From NCBI GenBank assembly GCA_026390435.1, contig JAPLFY010000036.1, forward strand, positions 124,001-188,000: a stretch of DNA of 64,000 bases, read 5' to 3'. Both the position numbers and the translations under genes were made by a program. Shown here in pieces: positions 7,629-16,683 of the stretch. This stretch comes from Pseudomonadota bacterium (GTDB taxonomy: Bacteria > Bdellovibrionota_B > Oligoflexia > Oligoflexales > CAIYRB01). The notes beneath the pieces are model-generated. The model made no database searches. It saw nothing but the letters and a program-made list of their open reading frames with translations, and was not told the origin of the DNA. Every line of letters starts with the position of its first letter. Positions within the stretch are counted from its first letter, which is position 1.

Positions 7629-8617
7629 CGTTTGAACTCTTTTTGCCCGACCTGCAAAGCACTGATCCGTTGCTTAACCTCGTTCAGACGAGCAATAAAC
7701 TCTGGATCTGCGGACGCCTGCTTGCGAAAATTCCGGTAATAGCGCAACGACTTCTCTTTATCGATATTTTCGTAGGCTTTGCCGAGTAGATAATGACCTT
7801 CGGTAAGTCTAGGTCGAATACGCACAGCTCGCTCCATATACGTCACCGCCTGCTGCGGCTTACCTTTATCCAGCGAGTAGCGCCCAAGGCCCAAAAGCGC
7901 GCCGGCAAGAAGCGGTTGTTCCTTTAGTGCCTCGCGATATGCACGGGCAGCACCCTCGTAATCATTTAAATCGTAAAGAATGTCACCTTCAACGCTATTA
8001 TAGAAAGGCTTAGAAGCGACCGCGATCTGCTTCTTCGCACTGGTAACTATGGTCAACGCCTCTTTCGGACGCTTCAACTTAAGCAGTGTGCGAGCAGCTA
8101 TAATTGCGGTTTGATCATCATCCGGAGCAATTTTCTGCAAATCGCGCGCTATCGACAGAGCTTCGCTGTAATAGCGGATTTTAAAGTAACTCCATGCCAA
8201 TGGCTTTAACGCTCGAGTATCACCGTCTTTTAACTTAAGCGCCCGCTTGTAGTGAAATATCGCTTCAGCGTACTTATCCTGAGCCCGGTAACCCTCACCC
8301 AAGTAGTAATTTGCATCAAAATCTTTCTCAAACTTGGGCATTGCCTTTTCGAGATGCCGCACCGCACCCTTATAATCACCCATCTTAACCAGCACCATCC
8401 CAAGGTTCCGGTGCGCAGTAAAATTATTCGGTTTCACCGAGATAGCTTTCTTGTATGAATCAGCTGCCTCTCGCAGCAGACCGTCTTTGGCATACTGGTT
8501 ACCCTGTGTTACCAGGGTGATCTTCGGATTTGTCGCACAGCCAGATACTATCGCTAATAGCCCGAGCAGTGCGGCCAAACACCCACTCAAAACTGTCATT
8601 TTCAGGATGTTTTTCAT
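7625..8617 (-). CDS. TPR-repeat lipoprotein
   Basis: A 330-residue envelope protein beginning with a lipoprotein signal peptide and the lipobox VSGC (Cys at about position 26). The remainder is about seven tandem TPR units (for example KYAEAIFHYKRALKL and DYEGAARAYREALKE), of the PilF/NlpI/BamD-like scaffold type. ATG 8617 is preferred over 8626 because the GGAG site is ten bases from 8617 and only one base from 8626. TPR lipoproteins usually assemble envelope complexes; the partner is not evident here. Confidence 0.85.
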   Translation of the reverse strand: MKNILKMTVLSGCLAALLGLLAIVSGCATNPKITLVTQGNQYAKDGLLREAADSYKKAISVKPNNFTAHRNLGMVLVKMGDYKGAVRHLEKAMPKFEKDFDANYYLGEGYRAQDKYAEAIFHYKRALKLKDGDTRALKPLAWSYFKIRYYSEALSIARDLQKIAPDDDQTAIIAARTLLKLKRPKEALTIVTSAKKQIAVASKPFYNSVEGDILYDLNDYEGAARAYREALKEQPLLAGALLGLGRYSLDKGKPQQAVTYMERAVRIRPRLTEGHYLLGKAYENIDKEKSLRYYRNFRKQASADPEFIARLNEVKQRISALQVGQKEFKR

Positions 8618-8719
8618 AGGACCCATACTCCATCAGATCGGAAGTAAACAACAGTATTGGGCTATCTATGTAGTGTACCTGATTTTCTATTCTGACGTGT
8701 GCAAAGCCTTCAGCGAGCT

Positions 8720-9049
8720 TCACTCAGCGATATAGTACTCTTCGAATAGCGACCAGCAGCGTCCGTTTCTTGAGTAAAAAGAAAGCATAATCGCTTTCAT
8801 CGACCATTCCTTATAGTTGGCGGTCTTGTAGCTATAATAACGCAGATCTAAGGAGCCAGATTTACCGGTCACCAAACCATCTGGAACAGGCATAAAATCA
8901 TCAAGATAATAACATTCATTCGGAGAATTACGGAGAAACGGCAAATAGGTTGGGTCGACCACACCGGTCGCCACCATAGTCTTGCAGCCTATCGTGAACG
9001 CCAGAGCAATGGGGAGTAAGGCTCCTACGATTGCGATGTTGAGTTTCAT
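8720..9049 (-). CDS. Small lipoprotein, function unknown
   Basis: A 109-residue protein with a signal peptide and lipobox TIGC at about residues 19-22. The longer frame starting at 9121 would put 24 charged residues before the signal peptide and is rejected. The mature part is short and aromatic-rich (ECYYLDD, RYYSYKTANYKEW). The Shine-Dalgarno sequence is weak (GTGGGG). It is divergent from the 9145 lipoprotein gene; their control regions share about 95 bases. Confidence 0.7.
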   Translation of the reverse strand: MKLNIAIVGALLPIALAFTIGCKTMVATGVVDPTYLPFLRNSPNECYYLDDFMPVPDGLVTGKSGSLDLRYYSYKTANYKEWSMKAIMLSFYSRNGRCWSLFEEYYIAE

Positions 9050-9144
9050 TGTACGCCCCACGGTCTCAAGGCTAAACTTCTCCTTAAACCGAATCGTCAC
9101 CAATGATCGAAACTTTAGCAAAAAAGCCTTGGCAAGGAACCAAC

Positions 9145-10296
9145 ATGAAGCAGTATTTATATTTCATACTGGTAGCTTGCACTGTGTCCTGCCAAACTTC
9201 CGGAAGCCAGAAAAGCGCCTCAAATTGGTATCCGCTGTCGCAATCCGAACAAGTAAATTGCAGGCTTTGGCCGCTTAGAGATGGCGAGCTTCAAATTGAT
9301 GAGATCAACGTTGTTAAAGGAAGCAAGGGCGGCTTCCTTGTCTCAGGGTTAAAGAGAAACGGTGGGCGGTTTCACTATTATTCGCCACTGAATTCAGATT
9401 CACCGACAATCGAAAACTTCGCCACCCTCAGCTTGGGAAGTTCAGCAATCGTGCTTGGTGGTATTCAGTACGGTTCCGGCCTATATGCTGTGGTAGTGCG
9501 CAATGAAGAGAACAACGTCGCAATAGAGTTGCGGACAGTGCCCGGTAATATTCTTTCGTTCAGCAAATATACTGGCATAAAACCAATCGTCGATGGGGAG
9601 GCTATTTTAGCTCGAAACGGAATTTGGCTAAGTTACAAAACCGACGACAATCTTTACCATTTAATTTTCTTTAACACTCGTGAAGCAAAAAAAATTACAG
9701 CTCATCCGATCACGAATCTCACACTTACAAACCCTCCGACGCTGATCCCTAGTGGAGCGGAATCAACCGCCCTGATCGTCTGGCATGAAGACGAGAGAGA
9801 TCGCCCGTTCAAAACACAGGTGATCCGCGAGGACGGCACTAGCGACGCTGCCACAGACCTTGGTGGTAGATACAGTCAGGTGGAGAGTTGGACTGCGCGA
9901 GCGCTGAATCGCCATCTATACCTCGCCACAATTGAGGGAGACACGATGATAGGGCAGGCTGATCTGAAGGTCACGGAGTTCAATTTAACTCAAGCAGGCT
10001 TCAAGCCCGAGCCCTCCAATGCATATGCTCTCACAGATATCCATACCACTGAGCCAGTGTTCTTTCATGGCCGCAACGGCTTAGAGGTCCTCTTATTGAA
10101 TTGGATTGACGAAGAAAGCACTCTTGCGCGATATCATGTGAATAGCAGTCGTCCCAGTAAGCCGACTTATTCGGGGATTTTTCAAAAAGGCACTCGAATC
10201 ATCGGGACCTCTCAGGCACCTGCACACGATGCTGAATATCTAGTAACTAGGCACCGAGATGGGACGCGCTGGGCATTTCAACTCTGCCGCCTATGA
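9145..10296 (+). CDS. Lipoprotein with probable beta-propeller-like repeats, function unknown
   Basis: A 383-residue protein. ATG 9145 has AAGGA at 9134-9138 and starts directly with a short signal peptide whose lipobox is LVAC (Cys at about position 11). An upstream ATG at 9103 would bury the signal. The mature protein is a series of beta-strand-rich segments with alternating patterns (GGFLVSGLKRNG, YGSGLYAVVVRNEENN, NGIWLSYKTDDN), suggestive of a propeller fold. No catalytic motif was seen. It precedes the UbiA gene by 15 bases and may be cotranscribed with it. Confidence 0.75.
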   Translation: MKQYLYFILVACTVSCQTSGSQKSASNWYPLSQSEQVNCRLWPLRDGELQIDEINVVKGSKGGFLVSGLKRNGGRFHYYSPLNSDSPTIENFATLSLGSSAIVLGGIQYGSGLYAVVVRNEENNVAIELRTVPGNILSFSKYTGIKPIVDGEAILARNGIWLSYKTDDNLYHLIFFNTREAKKITAHPITNLTLTNPPTLIPSGAESTALIVWHEDERDRPFKTQVIREDGTSDAATDLGGRYSQVESWTARALNRHLYLATIEGDTMIGQADLKVTEFNLTQAGFKPEPSNAYALTDIHTTEPVFFHGRNGLEVLLLNWIDEESTLARYHVNSSRPSKPTYSGIFQKGTRIIGTSQAPAHDAEYLVTRHRDGTRWAFQLCRL

Positions 10297-10311
10297 TTTC
10301 AAGGTCGATCA

Positions 10312-11211
10312 TTGAACTACGCTGAACACCCTAGTAAACAAAATATCCTGCAATCTTTTCGGCACTTTGCCCTCGACATAAAGATCGCTCACAGCGTCTT
10401 TGCTTTGCCATTTGCTGTCGCAGCCTTTATTATCGGGGCCCTTCCGAGACCGACTACTCGTCAAATTTTGCTGTTGCTGGTCTGCATGGTGACTGCACGT
10501 AGCTTTGCTATGGGAATGAATCGGTATTTAGATCGGCACATTGATGGGTCCAATCCGAGAACAAGGGCGCGCAAAATTCCGGCAGGTGAGCTAGATGCAA
10601 ATGCTGGGCTGGGATGGTCCATAACCGCAGGCGTCTTGTTCGTCGCAAGTGCCTTCGGCTTGAGCCCGCTTGCAGGGTACTGCTCAGCGCCTTTACTAGC
10701 AATTCTAGCAATGTACTCAATGATGAAACACTTGTCTTGGCTGACTCATTGGTACCTCGGGATTTGTTTGGGACTGGCTCCCATCGGCGTAGCCATGGCC
10801 ATGACGGGTAGGGCAGATTGGCCAGTAATCTTTGTGGGCATCGCCGTCTGCCTATGGACCGCTGGTTTTGACATCCTATATTCGCTACAAGATCGGACTT
10901 TTGACATCGGGCAAAGGCTTAAGAGTGTGCCAAGCCGTTTTGGACCAGCCGGATCGCTTGCGATCAGCAAAGTCTGCTTCCTTGCGATGATCATTTTTCT
11001 ATCCCTAGCTGGTTGGTATAGCGAACGTGGTCTAGTGTACTTTTTAGGCGTAATCGCCATAGCGGTGCTTTTGGCTTACGAGCAATTCTTGGTTAGAGAT
11101 GCCCGAGTTACTGGTCACTCCCGCCACCTGAATATCGCCTTTTTTAATATGAATGCTTATGTAAGCATTATTTATTTGGCGTTCAGTGGTCTCGACTGTG
11201 TCTCGTTTTGA
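10312..11211 (+). CDS. UbiA-family prenyltransferase (probable menaquinone-pathway MqnP type)
   Basis: An integral membrane enzyme of 299 residues that attaches a polyprenyl chain to an aromatic acceptor. The two Mg-diphosphate motifs are clear: NRYLDRHID at 70-78 and DILYSLQDRTFD at 187-198. The second form is typical of the UbiA/MqnP branch. About eight hydrophobic helices are visible. The start is TTG 10312, with AAGG about ten bases upstream. Next to a UbiX-type gene and in the same genome segment as mqnC, a menaquinone role is more likely than 4-hydroxybenzoate/ubiquinone, but this is inference. The start of the next gene lies 11 bases downstream. Confidence 0.85.
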   Translation: MNYAEHPSKQNILQSFRHFALDIKIAHSVFALPFAVAAFIIGALPRPTTRQILLLLVCMVTARSFAMGMNRYLDRHIDGSNPRTRARKIPAGELDANAGLGWSITAGVLFVASAFGLSPLAGYCSAPLLAILAMYSMMKHLSWLTHWYLGICLGLAPIGVAMAMTGRADWPVIFVGIAVCLWTAGFDILYSLQDRTFDIGQRLKSVPSRFGPAGSLAISKVCFLAMIIFLSLAGWYSERGLVYFLGVIAIAVLLAYEQFLVRDARVTGHSRHLNIAFFNMNAYVSIIYLAFSGLDCVSF

Positions 11212-11222
11212 TGGAGTCGATC

Positions 11223-11831
11223 ATGGAACATAGGATTCTAGTTGCTGTAACGGGCGCGTCTGGCTCAATTTATGCAGAGCGCCTAGTAGACATTCTACGA
11301 ACCCGCGTGAAGCGCGTGTATCTGCTATTTTCCGAAACTGGTGCTAAGGTAGTCCGGCATGAACTTCCTCTTAAAACAGAGGGATTCTCCCTGGCACGAG
11401 CATCACTCGGCGAGGTCGACACCTCCGATCGCGAAGTGCTACGAATTTTGAAAAACGACGACCTATTTGCACCGGTGGCCAGCGGATCTTCGGCACCAAC
11501 TGCCATGGTCATTGTGCCAGCCTCAATGGGCACTCTGGGTCGCCTTTGTCATGGCATCTCGAGTAACCTGATCGAGCGCTCTGCAGATGTCTGCCTGAAA
11601 CAGAAGAAACCCCTATTGATCTTGCCGCGTGAGACCCCTCTAAATTCGATCCACCTGCGGAACATGCTGACTTTGTCCGAACTCGGATGTCACATCATCC
11701 CGGCCATGCCAGCCTTTTATCAGCATCCGAAATCCATAAATGATCTCGTTGACTTTATGGTCGGGCGCGTCCTTGAGGGACTTAATTTAGAGCACGACCT
11801 CTACCCGGCGTGGAACCCTCGTATGCGATAA
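11223..11831 (+). CDS. ubiX: UbiX-family flavin prenyltransferase
   Basis: Makes the prenylated FMN cofactor used by UbiD-type decarboxylases, including the one in the futalosine menaquinone route. The 202-residue protein has the N-terminal FMN-binding VAVTGASGSIYAERL, the central loop PASMGTLGRLCHGISSNLIERSADV, the family motif LPRETPL and the C-terminal PAFYQHP. ATG 11223 follows GGAG with a 6-base gap; earlier in-frame TTG 11208 and ATG 11211 lack one. The cognate UbiD-type gene is not in this window. Confidence 0.92.
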   Translation: MEHRILVAVTGASGSIYAERLVDILRTRVKRVYLLFSETGAKVVRHELPLKTEGFSLARASLGEVDTSDREVLRILKNDDLFAPVASGSSAPTAMVIVPASMGTLGRLCHGISSNLIERSADVCLKQKKPLLILPRETPLNSIHLRNMLTLSELGCHIIPAMPAFYQHPKSINDLVDFMVGRVLEGLNLEHDLYPAWNPRMR

Positions 11832-11943
11832 TTCCTAGGAATTCCCGTAAACACTAGTTTTTTTAGGCACAGCTACCGGTCGCTTTGGATTTGTGGCAGT
11901 GTCCCCGAATCAACCACCGGTTTCACAACGGAGGACCCTGTAT

Positions 11944-12288
11944 ATGTTACATTTTTTTGCACTCTGGCTACTTACGGCTTTATCTTTCATCATCACTGCT
12001 TATGTGGTGCCAGGCTTCCAATTAACGGGACTACTTCCCGCAATGGCCGCGGCCGCAGTTTTCGGGTTTATAAACGCACTAGTCCGCCCCATACTGTTTT
12101 TACTTACATTTCCAATTACCGTAGTAACGCTCGGTCTTTTTCTACTTGTCTTAAATGCTGTATGCCTGCTGTTAGCTAGTGCCTTAACACCGGGTTTTGA
12201 AATCAAAGGGTTTGGATCAGCCGTACTTGGCTGGATTGTGCTGTCAGTAGTATCTTGGAGTCTAAATCGCTTGGCTTTAGCCATATAA
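11944..12288 (+). CDS. Small membrane protein of the phage-holin-4/YvlD superfamily
   Basis: A 114-residue protein with four hydrophobic helices. The pattern AYVVPGFQLTG, then FGFINALVRPILFLLTFPI, then NAVCLLLASALTPGFEIKGF is the signature of the widespread YvlD/COG1950 family. Despite the name this is a chromosomal family and no phage is implied. ATG 11944 with GGAGG at 11930-11934 is preferred over GTG 11893. Its role is not established; some members affect envelope stress. Confidence 0.88.
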   Translation: MLHFFALWLLTALSFIITAYVVPGFQLTGLLPAMAAAAVFGFINALVRPILFLLTFPITVVTLGLFLLVLNAVCLLLASALTPGFEIKGFGSAVLGWIVLSVVSWSLNRLALAI

Positions 12289-12289
12289 C

Positions 12290-12784
12290 CTAGGGATTGT
12301 CGAGTTCTTCGAACTCTCCTAACTTTCTGTTTTTCATGACATTTTTCCAGGAAAACACGCGGCCGTTCATAGCAATATAGACCCCGTGAGGCAGTGCTTG
12401 CACGAAGGCAACTGCACTGCCCATGTTGAAAAGTCCGTCTGAACTACCAAACGTGAACGGGATCATTGCACCGGTGAGAACAATAGTCTTGTCGCTCACC
12501 TGTTCTCCGAGGCGCTGCGCGGTATCCACCATCGTGTCCGTACCGTGCGTAATCACAATCATTTCTTCGCGGCAGCTGATGCAATTCTCGACAATGCTCT
12601 GACGATCAGCCTCTGTCATTTCAAGACTATCAATCATCATCAGAGTTCTGACTTTGATTTGAACCTTGCATCGGCCTAGCTTAAGAAGCTCCGAGACATG
12701 CGTATCTCCAAATACAAGAGTCCCGTCGATCTCATTGTAATTTTTGTCAAATGTGCCACCGGTGACAAAAACTCGAATACTCAT
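12290..12784 (-). CDS. Single-domain asparaginase-like protein
   Basis: A 164-residue protein corresponding to only the N-terminal catalytic domain of L-asparaginase I/II enzymes, which are normally about 330 residues. The two catalytic-threonine motifs are present: VTGGTFDKNY near residue 7 and ITHGTDTM near residue 79. LTGAMIPF follows. ATG 12784 has AGAGG five bases upstream and gives the correct N-terminus. Stand-alone short versions occur in many bacteria, so it may be functional or bind a ligand; it need not be an asparaginase. Confidence 0.82.
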   Translation of the reverse strand: MSIRVFVTGGTFDKNYNEIDGTLVFGDTHVSELLKLGRCKVQIKVRTLMMIDSLEMTEADRQSIVENCISCREEMIVITHGTDTMVDTAQRLGEQVSDKTIVLTGAMIPFTFGSSDGLFNMGSAVAFVQALPHGVYIAMNGRVFSWKNVMKNRKLGEFEELDNP

Positions 12785-12882
12785 AATTGCCTCTAAAAAG
12801 TGCGTCACCTCAGATTACGGAGTCGACCTTGACGGGTCAAGGATGGTTATGTATGTTCCGCCCGCACCGAAGGGGGCCCGCC

Positions 12883-13170
12883 ATGACTCAGTCAGCCAAA
12901 GTACGACAACACGATCTCGAAGCAAAAATCAGAAAAATTCGCGGCCAACTGGACGCGATGAAGGAATACAAGCGCCTAATAGCAGCGGATGGCATCAGTC
13001 CAGACACTGACGATAAAGCACGTGAAAGCGAACTGATTGTCCGATTGCTCTATTTTGAAAAGCAGCTCGCCGGCCCTAAAAATGGAACCGTCCAGTCTAA
13101 ATCACCTGCGCGACGGGCGCCTGCTGCTCGACCCAATCGGCGTGGTAATCGCAAAGATAAAAAGGACTGA
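12883..13170 (+). CDS. Small basic protein, function unknown
   Basis: A 95-residue protein with a helical N-terminal half (HDLEAKIRKIRGQLDAMKEYK), a short linker and a very basic, Arg/Lys/Pro-rich tail (PARRAPAARPNRRG), which could bind nucleic acid. The start at ATG 12883 has AGGGGG at 12871-12876. It lies immediately before recN on the same strand. No family is recognised. Confidence 0.65.
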   Translation: MTQSAKVRQHDLEAKIRKIRGQLDAMKEYKRLIAADGISPDTDDKARESELIVRLLYFEKQLAGPKNGTVQSKSPARRAPAARPNRRGNRKDKKD

Positions 13171-13172
13171 AA

Positions 13173-13195
13173 CTCCGCACCATCTATGTGCGGAG
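13173..13195 (+). other. Perfect 8-bp hairpin between the small basic gene and recN
   Basis: CTCCGCAC (13173-13180), a 7-base loop, then GTGCGGAG (13188-13195) begin two bases after the stop codon at 13170. There is no following T-run, so it may be an attenuator, RNA-stabilising hairpin or weak terminator. Confidence 0.5.
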
Positions 13196-13267
13196 CCCGA
13201 TGTCACTTGCCGAGAGGGGCGGATTTACTGCATCATCTGAGCATCACTGCTCTAGAGGTCCGCACTC

Positions 13268-15046
13268 TTGCTTACCCAATTGACTATTCAAGGTTTAGCA
13301 ATCATCGACAGCTTGTCGATTGAGTTTTCTCACGGTTTCAATGTCATTACTGGCGAAACTGGTGCCGGGAAGTCGATACTTATTAAAGCTCTTGGCTTTC
13401 TTCTCGGAGCTAAAGCCAGCGCGGAAACCGTACGCCACGGCCGCGATCAGGCAACAGTCTCAGGTCTATTTGACGTACCACATGGACACCCATGTGGCCG
13501 CGTCCTTGAGACTTATGGAATCGATTCAGAACATGAGGCGAGTAGTTTTGCCATCCTCGTGCGCCGAACAGTCAATAGCAAGGGCCGGTCACTAGCTTGG
13601 ATCAATGACATGCCCGTAACGGCGACTGTGCTGCGGGAGCTTGCCCTCACACTCATCGATGTCTTTGGGCAGCATGAGAATCTCCGTTTATTAGACTCTG
13701 TCCAACATATATCTTGCCTTGACCAATTCTTGAGAGATCGCACTCTACCCACCACCTACACCGAAGAATACAGAGCCGTGCACAAGCAAGTGCAGAGCTT
13801 GATCGGGATGATAGATGGATTTAGGACCAAACAACGAGACGCCGACTATTTACTTTATCGATGTAACGAGCTGAGGACATTTTCCGCTAGTCGAGAAGAT
13901 TATGCCGCCACCCATGATTTGTGTCTTCGCGCTGGTCACACTATGACTTTAGCGAAAGGCCTTGAAGAGGCGCAAGCATGTATAGATCAGGGTGCCAATG
14001 GAGAGTCCCTGAGCCATCCTCTTTGGGAAGCAAGTCGGATACTCGGACGCATCAGCACGATTGCGCCTGACCTAGGCACTATGGCCGAACTAGCCAGTCT
14101 GCTAGCCCATCAAGTCGATGACCTTGGCTTTCAACTTGGAAAATCCTTCGAACGCCTTGAAATCAATGATGATGATATCGAGATGGCCCAAGCTCGCCTC
14201 GCCGGTTATCAAGAATTATTCCGCAAATTGGCCGTCACTGATATCGACTGTTTAATTAGCGAGCACGAACGGCTGGAGGCAGAGCTAACTTTTCTGGAAT
14301 CTGCCTCAGTCGATGTATCCAGGCGTCTATCGGAACTTGAGATTAGCAGTAAGCAACTAGCAATCACTGCAAATGAATTATCAGTGGCACGAAGGTCTGC
14401 AAAAGGCGCAGTCAAGCGACGCATCGAGGCCGAGCTGCACGCGCTGGCGATGCCGGGAGCTAAGATTGACGTCGATTTAAGCGCGGTGCATAAGCCACTT
14501 GTGTCGACTGAGTTCTCCACCTTCGGACCGGAAGCGGAAGCGGTTTGGGCTCGGGTTTCGGAGGTACTTTCAGGCCTTGGAGAGCACGGAGCAGAGAAGG
14601 CGCAGCTCCTACTTGCTGCAAATCCAGGAGAGCCATTGTTGCCTCTTCAGAAGATCGCCTCGGGCGGTGAAATTTCTCGGATTATGCTGGCCCTAAAAAA
14701 GGCACTTGCGGCAGGAGCCGATACTTGCATTTTGGTTTTCGATGAAATCGACACTGGTATCTCTGGCCGCATCGCAGCTGTTGTGGGCCGTAAAATGCAG
14801 GAACTATCCAATGAGTTTCAAGTCATTTGCATCTCGCATTTGGCACAAGTTGCCGCTCATGCAGATGCACATTTCCTGGTGCACAAACTAAGTCGAGATA
14901 AACGCACTGAATCGACGATATCTAGATTATCTCCTCGCTCAAGCGAAGAGGAACTGGCTCGCCTATTATCGGGAGAGGAGCTCACTCCATCTAGCCTTGC
15001 AAATGCTAGAGCTCTCGTAAAAAAGGCGAAAGAGAAAACGGTATGA
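13268..15046 (+). CDS. recN: DNA repair protein RecN
   Basis: An SMC-like ATPase that acts in double-strand break repair. Residues 29-36 form Walker A (GETGAGKS). The ABC signature SGGEISR is at 465-471, followed by Walker B ILVFDEIDTGISG from about 488 and the switch histidine in ISHLAQVAAHAD. The middle is the long helical coiled-coil arm. The 592-residue length is a little above the usual 550-560. The start is TTG 13268, with AGAGG about ten bases upstream. It converges with the gene at 15059-16630. Confidence 0.96.
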   Translation: MLTQLTIQGLAIIDSLSIEFSHGFNVITGETGAGKSILIKALGFLLGAKASAETVRHGRDQATVSGLFDVPHGHPCGRVLETYGIDSEHEASSFAILVRRTVNSKGRSLAWINDMPVTATVLRELALTLIDVFGQHENLRLLDSVQHISCLDQFLRDRTLPTTYTEEYRAVHKQVQSLIGMIDGFRTKQRDADYLLYRCNELRTFSASREDYAATHDLCLRAGHTMTLAKGLEEAQACIDQGANGESLSHPLWEASRILGRISTIAPDLGTMAELASLLAHQVDDLGFQLGKSFERLEINDDDIEMAQARLAGYQELFRKLAVTDIDCLISEHERLEAELTFLESASVDVSRRLSELEISSKQLAITANELSVARRSAKGAVKRRIEAELHALAMPGAKIDVDLSAVHKPLVSTEFSTFGPEAEAVWARVSEVLSGLGEHGAEKAQLLLAANPGEPLLPLQKIASGGEISRIMLALKKALAAGADTCILVFDEIDTGISGRIAAVVGRKMQELSNEFQVICISHLAQVAAHADAHFLVHKLSRDKRTESTISRLSPRSSEEELARLLSGEELTPSSLANARALVKKAKEKTV

Positions 15047-15058
15047 ATCCGACTAGAT

Positions 15059-16630
15059 CTAGATAGGCTTCACCCTCATAGGCTGCTTTGGAGGGGTAGC
15101 CTCACTCGCTTTGATGTCAGCAGCGGGCGGGTGCTTCTTCTTGAAAGCCAAATACTTTTTCTCAGAAACAAAGACCGGAAATTCCGTCTCGAACGTCTTA
15201 CCAGCCTCAATTTGAAAGTGGCGGGTGCTACTTTGCCTAGTGCTGCTCTCACCTGCCATCACTGTAATATAGTGATCCAGCCTGTAAGAGCCCACTATGA
15301 GTGGCATCACCGTAGATCTCTCTAAATTGATATCCAAGGTGTGACCCGTGAAGGGGGCAGTAATAGTGTCAACTCGGACTAAGTCTGTGATTTGCCCTGG
15401 ACGATGCTGTGGGAGCGGCGACAACTTCATGTAGCCAAGTGATAGGCTCTTATCACGGACAGTGGCTGGAACCTCATACAAAATATCGCGTGAGCCATCT
15501 ACGCCCACGAATATAGGGGTATCTTGATCGATAAATAAAATAGGAATGTCAGATACGCTCTCAATAAATGGATATGGTTCATCGGGCGCATAGAGTGACA
15601 CACTGCGCTCACCCAAGCAGGGGTTGACTGCTGAAGGCAGAATTTTTTGACACCCACTATCAACGGTAATACTGCGCGTCTGGAGATCTTTTTTCTCACC
15701 CTCAGCAAGCTGCACTTCGACTGACTTAGTTGAGCCGCTAATGGCCAAAGTCGCAGTACCAGGAAGCACGGGATATATTTCATTGAAATTAAGCCAATGC
15801 CCTCCATTAATTGATACTAACCAAGGGCTCCCTTTTATCTTCGCGGGCTGCTCCAAATCCACAGCATCCGAGGTCTTGACCCGCAACAGAGCGGGTCGAA
15901 TGCGCCGCTCTTCCCCCTCCGCCAACTCAACATGCATTTGAGTGCCATTGACCTCAACCAAATATCGTCCCTTTAGCAAAAACTCCCAAAATCCAAACTG
16001 CTGATAATTGGTCGCCGAAATTCGCTCATCTAAAGGCGAAATAAAATAGGAAAGCTCCTGCCTGTTGCCGTCAAAGTCGGCAACTTGCAAAGCCGAAAGA
16101 CGATAAGTCATGACTTGCGGCTTATCGTTGCCGGGTATCTTACTAAAGTCGATGCGCATGGGTACCATGCCCACCAATAAATCCTGCTGACCCCCGATAA
16201 TATTTAGGTCATATCGACCGGTCAGCATCTGCCGGGATTTTGTTTTGTCAGAACGACTACATTGAATCGAAAAACTATCGTTCACAGTTGGTTGATGCGG
16301 CGGCAAAAACTCAACTCGATGCGCAACTAGCGTAGCCCTCTGCCCAGGATAAATTATCAGAGTCTCACTTGAGCAGTCGGCCAGCACCAGATAACTTCCG
16401 GGGACAAGCGGCACGTCTTCATTGAACCGACCGGCTTCCTCTGAGACAAATTGCAGAGGTGACTCGTTAGCAATCCTGTAAATCTCGAAAGCACCACCGG
16501 TACTCGAAGCTCGGACATTTAAGTAACCAACTTTGGGCCTACGATCGCAACCGCTCACTAAAAAGCTAGCTACGCTGACAAGACCAAGGAGTAACGCTAC
16601 AAGTCGATAGGCGGCTATTTTCGTGCTCAT
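15059..16630 (-). CDS. Large lipoprotein of unknown function
   Basis: A 523-residue envelope protein. The N-terminus is a signal peptide with lipobox LVSGC (Cys at about position 28). The mature part seems to repeat a beta-rich unit that alternates sequence like VPGSYLVLADC, LKGRYLVEVNG and VLPGTATLAISG with phrases such as LAEGEERRI and LAEGEKKDL, suggesting several Ig-like or PEGA-like carbohydrate-binding domains. No Shine-Dalgarno sequence precedes the ATG, while a TATAAT lies five bases before it (see the promoter entry). It is downstream of two outer-membrane candidates on the same strand. Confidence 0.75.
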   Translation of the reverse strand: MSTKIAAYRLVALLLGLVSVASFLVSGCDRRPKVGYLNVRASSTGGAFEIYRIANESPLQFVSEEAGRFNEDVPLVPGSYLVLADCSSETLIIYPGQRATLVAHRVEFLPPHQPTVNDSFSIQCSRSDKTKSRQMLTGRYDLNIIGGQQDLLVGMVPMRIDFSKIPGNDKPQVMTYRLSALQVADFDGNRQELSYFISPLDERISATNYQQFGFWEFLLKGRYLVEVNGTQMHVELAEGEERRIRPALLRVKTSDAVDLEQPAKIKGSPWLVSINGGHWLNFNEIYPVLPGTATLAISGSTKSVEVQLAEGEKKDLQTRSITVDSGCQKILPSAVNPCLGERSVSLYAPDEPYPFIESVSDIPILFIDQDTPIFVGVDGSRDILYEVPATVRDKSLSLGYMKLSPLPQHRPGQITDLVRVDTITAPFTGHTLDINLERSTVMPLIVGSYRLDHYITVMAGESSTRQSSTRHFQIEAGKTFETEFPVFVSEKKYLAFKKKHPPAADIKASEATPPKQPMRVKPI

Positions 16631-16635
16631 AACCG

Positions 16636-16641
16636 ATTATA
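16636..16641 (-). promoter_or_regulatory. -10 element immediately before the 16630 start (possible leaderless promoter)
   Basis: On the minus strand TATAAT at 16641-16636, preceded by TGG two bases further upstream (an extended -10), is only five bases from the ATG at 16630-16628. The expected transcription start is the A of the start codon. There is no Shine-Dalgarno sequence. Confidence 0.4.
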
Positions 16642-16683
16642 TACCACGAATAATACTCGAAGCCGAAGAGCAAAAAGTGCCCA

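Noticed and set aside
11830-11843. Palindrome AATTCCTAGGAATT after ubiX, followed by a T-run at 11848-11854
   Set aside because: A loopless palindrome cannot form a good hairpin and the T-run is separated from it; it could be chance in AT-rich sequence.
11944-12288. Prophage signal from the holin-4 family gene
   Set aside because: The family is widespread in bacterial chromosomes and no other phage gene is adjacent.
12744-13010. Plus-strand ORF of 88 residues overlapping the asparaginase start and the small basic gene
   Set aside because: The 12883 frame has the better ribosome site and a coherent helical protein; this one is a frame-shifted shadow.
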